Virus record (IMG/VR): IMGVR_UViG_3300044776_000025
Coordinates: 1 to 63,559 of that record
Source of the DNA: a virus
Strand: one strand, 5' to 3'
DNA: 63,559 bases
Each line of letters starts with the position of its first letter. The first letter of the stretch is position 1. The notes below the pieces were generated by a model that did no database searches, was not told the DNA's origin, and saw only the letters and a program-made list of their open reading frames with translations. This document shows, one piece after another, positions 63,139 through 63,559 of the stretch. A program made the position numbers and the translations under genes.

Positions 63139-63559
63139 TGTACATACAATCAACTGGGTGCTGTGGATTAAAGGAGATTACAAATCTCCATGATTATGAT
63201 ACTCCTGCAGAGGCTATGAAGGCTTTCTGTGATAAGATTTGGTCCTTCGAGCGCTATGATTATGATGGTTATGGTTATACGACTGTAACAAACTTAAAGG
63301 CTAAGATCACAGGACTAGTTCTATTTACTGCTGTTGTGAGGCATACCAATGGGACAAAAGTTTATCCCAATCCATACTATGGACCTAGGTTTGCCCATTT
63401 CATCCGGAAGAATAAGCTTGGTAAGATCATGGGCGGTCCATGTGGAGCAAATAGGATCAATCATCCAACCCATGTTGTTAGAGGATGGTTGTGGAATCCT
63501 AATCCTAAAACATTGAAGACATGGTACAATAAGTATAAGAAGGAGGCCAAGAAGAATGG
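63138..63559 (+). CDS. Unknown protein, paralogue of the 56971 gene, cut by window edge
   Basis: Starts in a TGATG overlap after a strong ribosome site and runs past the right edge (140 complete codons seen). STGCCGLKEITNLHDY, ERYDYDGYGYTTVTNLKAK, LVLFTAVVRHTNG and WLWNPNPKTLKTWYNK parallel the 143-residue protein at 56971. Full length unknown. It marks the end of the visible amidoligase module. Confidence 0.6.
   Translation, partial: MYIQSTGCCGLKEITNLHDYDTPAEAMKAFCDKIWSFERYDYDGYGYTTVTNLKAKITGLVLFTAVVRHTNGTKVYPNPYYGPRFAHFIRKNKLGKIMGGPCGANRINHPTHVVRGWLWNPNPKTLKTWYNKYKKEAKKN

Noticed and set aside
1-63559. Circular or complete genome
   Set aside because: Genes are cut at both ends and joining the ends leaves the right-hand reading frame in an unrelated frame. 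No terminal repeats were seen.
1-63559. Lysogeny genes (integrase, repressor)
   Set aside because: None recognised. The small helix-turn-helix gene at 43592 alone does not support a lysogeny module.

Overview
The window reads as one continuous piece of a tailed-phage (Caudoviricetes) genome, most likely short-tailed (podovirus-like), infecting a bacterium that uses ordinary sigma70-type promoters. Evidence: a terminase pair, portal, scaffold, HK97-type major capsid protein, internal virion proteins, fibre genes and a lysozyme sit in one long minus-strand block; no tape-measure, tail-sheath, integrase, repressor or RNA polymerase gene was recognised. Genes are packed with ATGA/TAATG overlaps and many encode proteins under 100 residues. 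Genes run off both edges, so the genome is larger than the window and its ends are not seen.

Layout. (1) About 1-9085, plus strand: DNA replication and nucleotide metabolism. This includes the tail of a probable AAA/RecA-like ATPase, a dCMP deaminase, a Dam-type adenine methyltransferase, an HNH nuclease, a uracil-DNA-glycosylase/family-A DNA polymerase fusion, a T4 endonuclease VII homologue, MazG, a nucleoside 2-deoxyribosyltransferase-like protein, a dATP/dGTP diphosphohydrolase-like protein, and several zinc-ribbon microproteins. (2) About 9036-10919, minus: a short operon behind a near-consensus promoter, with an RNase H-like exonuclease and a secreted trypsin-like protease. (3) About 10920-39325, minus: the virion and packaging block, read from the terminase end at about 39300 toward 10920. 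It starts at two tandem consensus promoters and a terminator-like leader, then runs TerS, TerL, portal, scaffold, capsid, decoration/fibre proteins, the tail protein, a visibly GC-richer fibre cassette (about 16.8-19.4 kb), internal proteins and lysozyme. (4) About 39330-40160: a non-coding divergent region full of TGACA repeats and AT tracts, a candidate origin/control region. (5) About 40160-54000, plus: many small unknown genes, including two HExxH metallopeptidase-like paralogues, three unusual stem-loops that end on the ribosome binding site of the next gene, a GC-richer island, a SAM-fold/AAA+ ATPase group and a Band-7 lipoprotein. (6) About 54000-63559, plus: an amidoligase module.

The most interesting system is the right-end module: a phiEco32-like COOH-NH2 ligase (55246-56394), a second amidoligase-like enzyme (57547-58419), a class II glutamine amidotransferase (58531-59493) and an ATP-grasp ligase (61944-62759). 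With them are unrecognised genes, a tRNA-His and a strongly structured non-coding stretch (61521-61800). Together these look able to make or attach amide/peptide-type modifications. The target (host surface, cell-wall precursor, phage protein) cannot be read from sequence.

All family assignments rest on motifs read by eye. No database search was run.
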